Source of the DNA: DAOTUL01 sp034437435
Lineage (GTDB): Bacteria > Chloroflexota > Anaerolineae > Aggregatilineales > Phototrophicaceae
DNA: 5,123 nucleotides
NCBI GenBank assembly: GCA_964417785.1
Contig: CAYQJO010000295.1
Span: forward strand, 1 to 5,123
Reading direction: 5' to 3'
The position numbers and the translations under genes were made by a program. The notes under the pieces were generated by a model. The model worked only from the letters and a program-made list of their open reading frames with translations. It ran no database searches and was not told the DNA's origin. Of this stretch, positions 4,319 to 5,123 are shown in pieces (within the stretch, counting starts at the first letter, position 1; the number at the start of each line of letters is the position of its first letter).

Positions 4319-5123
4319 CGGGTGCCAGTGTATTTGAGATCGGCGATGCCTGCCCCGGTTGGCTCGGACCATGCCAGATACAGGTGGCGGTCGCGGTCGG
4401 TATGTAATGCGGGCAGCCCGATCAAAGTATGGTCGAGATCGATCACCGCCTGATACCCGGCAATCTGCCCTGCCTCGAAGTAAATCACTCCCAGGGAGTC
4501 ACTCACCTGGACGGCCACTGGCAGCACCGAAGTCTGCCCTCGCAGCGGAGCCGCCCATGCCGCCCAATCCACGCCGGGACCGGCAGCCTGCGCCGCTCCC
4601 CCGTTGAAGGTGGTCACAAAGGTTGTATCGCTTGAGACAGTCAGGCCGAGGCGCTGTGGCTGCGGCCATGCCGGTCCACTGGTCCACCAGGTCTCGGCTG
4701 TGCCATCGGCGCGGACGAGATTCCAGAAGAGATAGCGTGTACGGTTATCTGCCCCAGCACTGAAACCCGCCAGACGGTCGCCAGGAGCCAGACGGATTGA
4801 TCCGGTTACGGGTTCGGACGTATCCAGGCTGCCGCTGTGCAGGCGGGCGCTGTAGATGCTGCCGCCCATCAGCCAGTAGAGATAGGTCTCGCCGTCAAAC
4901 TGGACCAGCGCCGGCCAGTCGCCGCTGGCGGCCAGCCGATCCGGTACACGCGGACGGCCCAGTGAATCGATGTGGCGATGGTAAAGACCGGGTTCAGCCG
5001 CGAGGCCGCTGCTCCAGACCGCCGTCAGCGAGCGGTCGCCGTTGACAATGATGTCGTGATGGAAGATGGATTTATCGGACAGGTTGATTGGACTGCGTTC
5101 CAGTGTGCCGTCGGGAGCGATCA
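4315..5123 (-). CDS. Probable beta-propeller (sialidase-like repeat) protein, 5' end missing
   Basis: The frame is open from the right edge to the TAA at 4317-4315, giving at least 268 residues. An ATG at 4869 is internal, since the same frame continues upstream with matching repeat-like sequence to position 5123. The visible part is strand-rich and contains recurring units: DWPALVQFDGETYLYW, RYLFWNLVRADGTAETWWT and PALHTDRDRHLYLAWSEPTG. Each pairs an aromatic YL(Y/F/A)W strand with a following turn and an 'xxLYxxxx' strand (GLYHRH, GSIYSAR, ADLKYT). That spacing suggests blades of a sialidase/BNR-like propeller, but the classic S-x-D-x-G-x-T-W Asp box is not evident and no catalytic residues can be assigned. 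The C-terminus carries no anchor. Its stop overlaps that of the convergent 302-aa gene by a few bases. Its start, signal peptide and promoter lie outside the window. Confidence 0.82.
   Translation of the reverse strand, partial: IAPDGTLERSPINLSDKSIFHHDIIVNGDRSLTAVWSSGLAAEPGLYHRHIDSLGRPRVPDRLAASGDWPALVQFDGETYLYWLMGGSIYSARLHSGSLDTSEPVTGSIRLAPGDRLAGFSAGADNRTRYLFWNLVRADGTAETWWTSGPAWPQPQRLGLTVSSDTTFVTTFNGGAAQAAGPGVDWAAWAAPLRGQTSVLPVAVQVSDSLGVIYFEAGQIAGYQAVIDLDHTLIGLPALHTDRDRHLYLAWSEPTGAGIADLKYTGTR

Noticed and set aside
3475..4337. Plus-strand alternate-frame ORFs within the 302-aa gene
   Set aside because: They have Arg/Pro-rich composition typical of shifted frames in GC-rich genes, while the overlapping in-frame gene has clear domains.

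Overview
The window is GC-rich bacterial DNA. It most resembles Chloroflexota, probably Anaerolineae-like. This rests on the envelope proteins: an FHA protein with Ig-like domains, Pro/Thr-rich exported tails or linkers, and a Cys-flanked Ig-like domain with an FFTGLKPERGPGYADF-type motif. The assignment comes from protein style only, because no rRNA or marker gene is present.

Layout. (1) Positions 1-143 hold the 3' end of an unrecognised plus-strand gene. (2) Positions 144-265 are a short convergent intergenic gap. (3) Positions 899-266 on the minus strand form a small transcription unit: a 12-codon leader ORF with a strong Shine-Dalgarno, acpS (holo-ACP synthase) entered through a TGATG stop/start, and a 66-aa DUF4177-type protein with its own AGGAGG. 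(4) Positions 936-986 carry a mirror-symmetric divergent promoter. Its two -35 boxes lie on top of each other and its two -10 boxes are identical (TACAAT). (5) Positions 1021-4318 on the plus strand form a three-gene operon in which both junctions are ATGA overlaps. It encodes a 674-aa cytoplasmic-FHA/transmembrane/extracytoplasmic-Ig protein, a 123-aa single-pass protein, and a 302-aa single-pass protein. The 302-aa protein is a paralogue of the 123-aa one over the membrane-proximal region and adds a Pro/Thr linker and a Cys-flanked Ig-like domain. (6) Positions 5123-4315 on the minus strand are the 3' part of a probable beta-propeller (sialidase-like) protein. Its stop codon interlocks with that of the operon's last gene (TTAG).

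How it may work together. The minus-strand unit pairs a housekeeping enzyme (4'-phosphopantetheinylation of acyl carrier protein) with a small conserved protein of unknown role. The plus-strand operon looks like one envelope module. An FHA domain inside the cell could read threonine phosphorylation, and its protein spans the membrane once to an Ig/Ig/SH3-like ectodomain. Two related bitopic proteins could be its partners. The tight overlaps suggest stoichiometric synthesis. No kinase, phosphatase or transport gene is visible here, so the signalling role is inference. I see no RNA gene, insertion sequence, CRISPR array or phage feature. The FHA/123-aa/302-aa operon is the best candidate for an undescribed system, but its function is not shown by the sequence.
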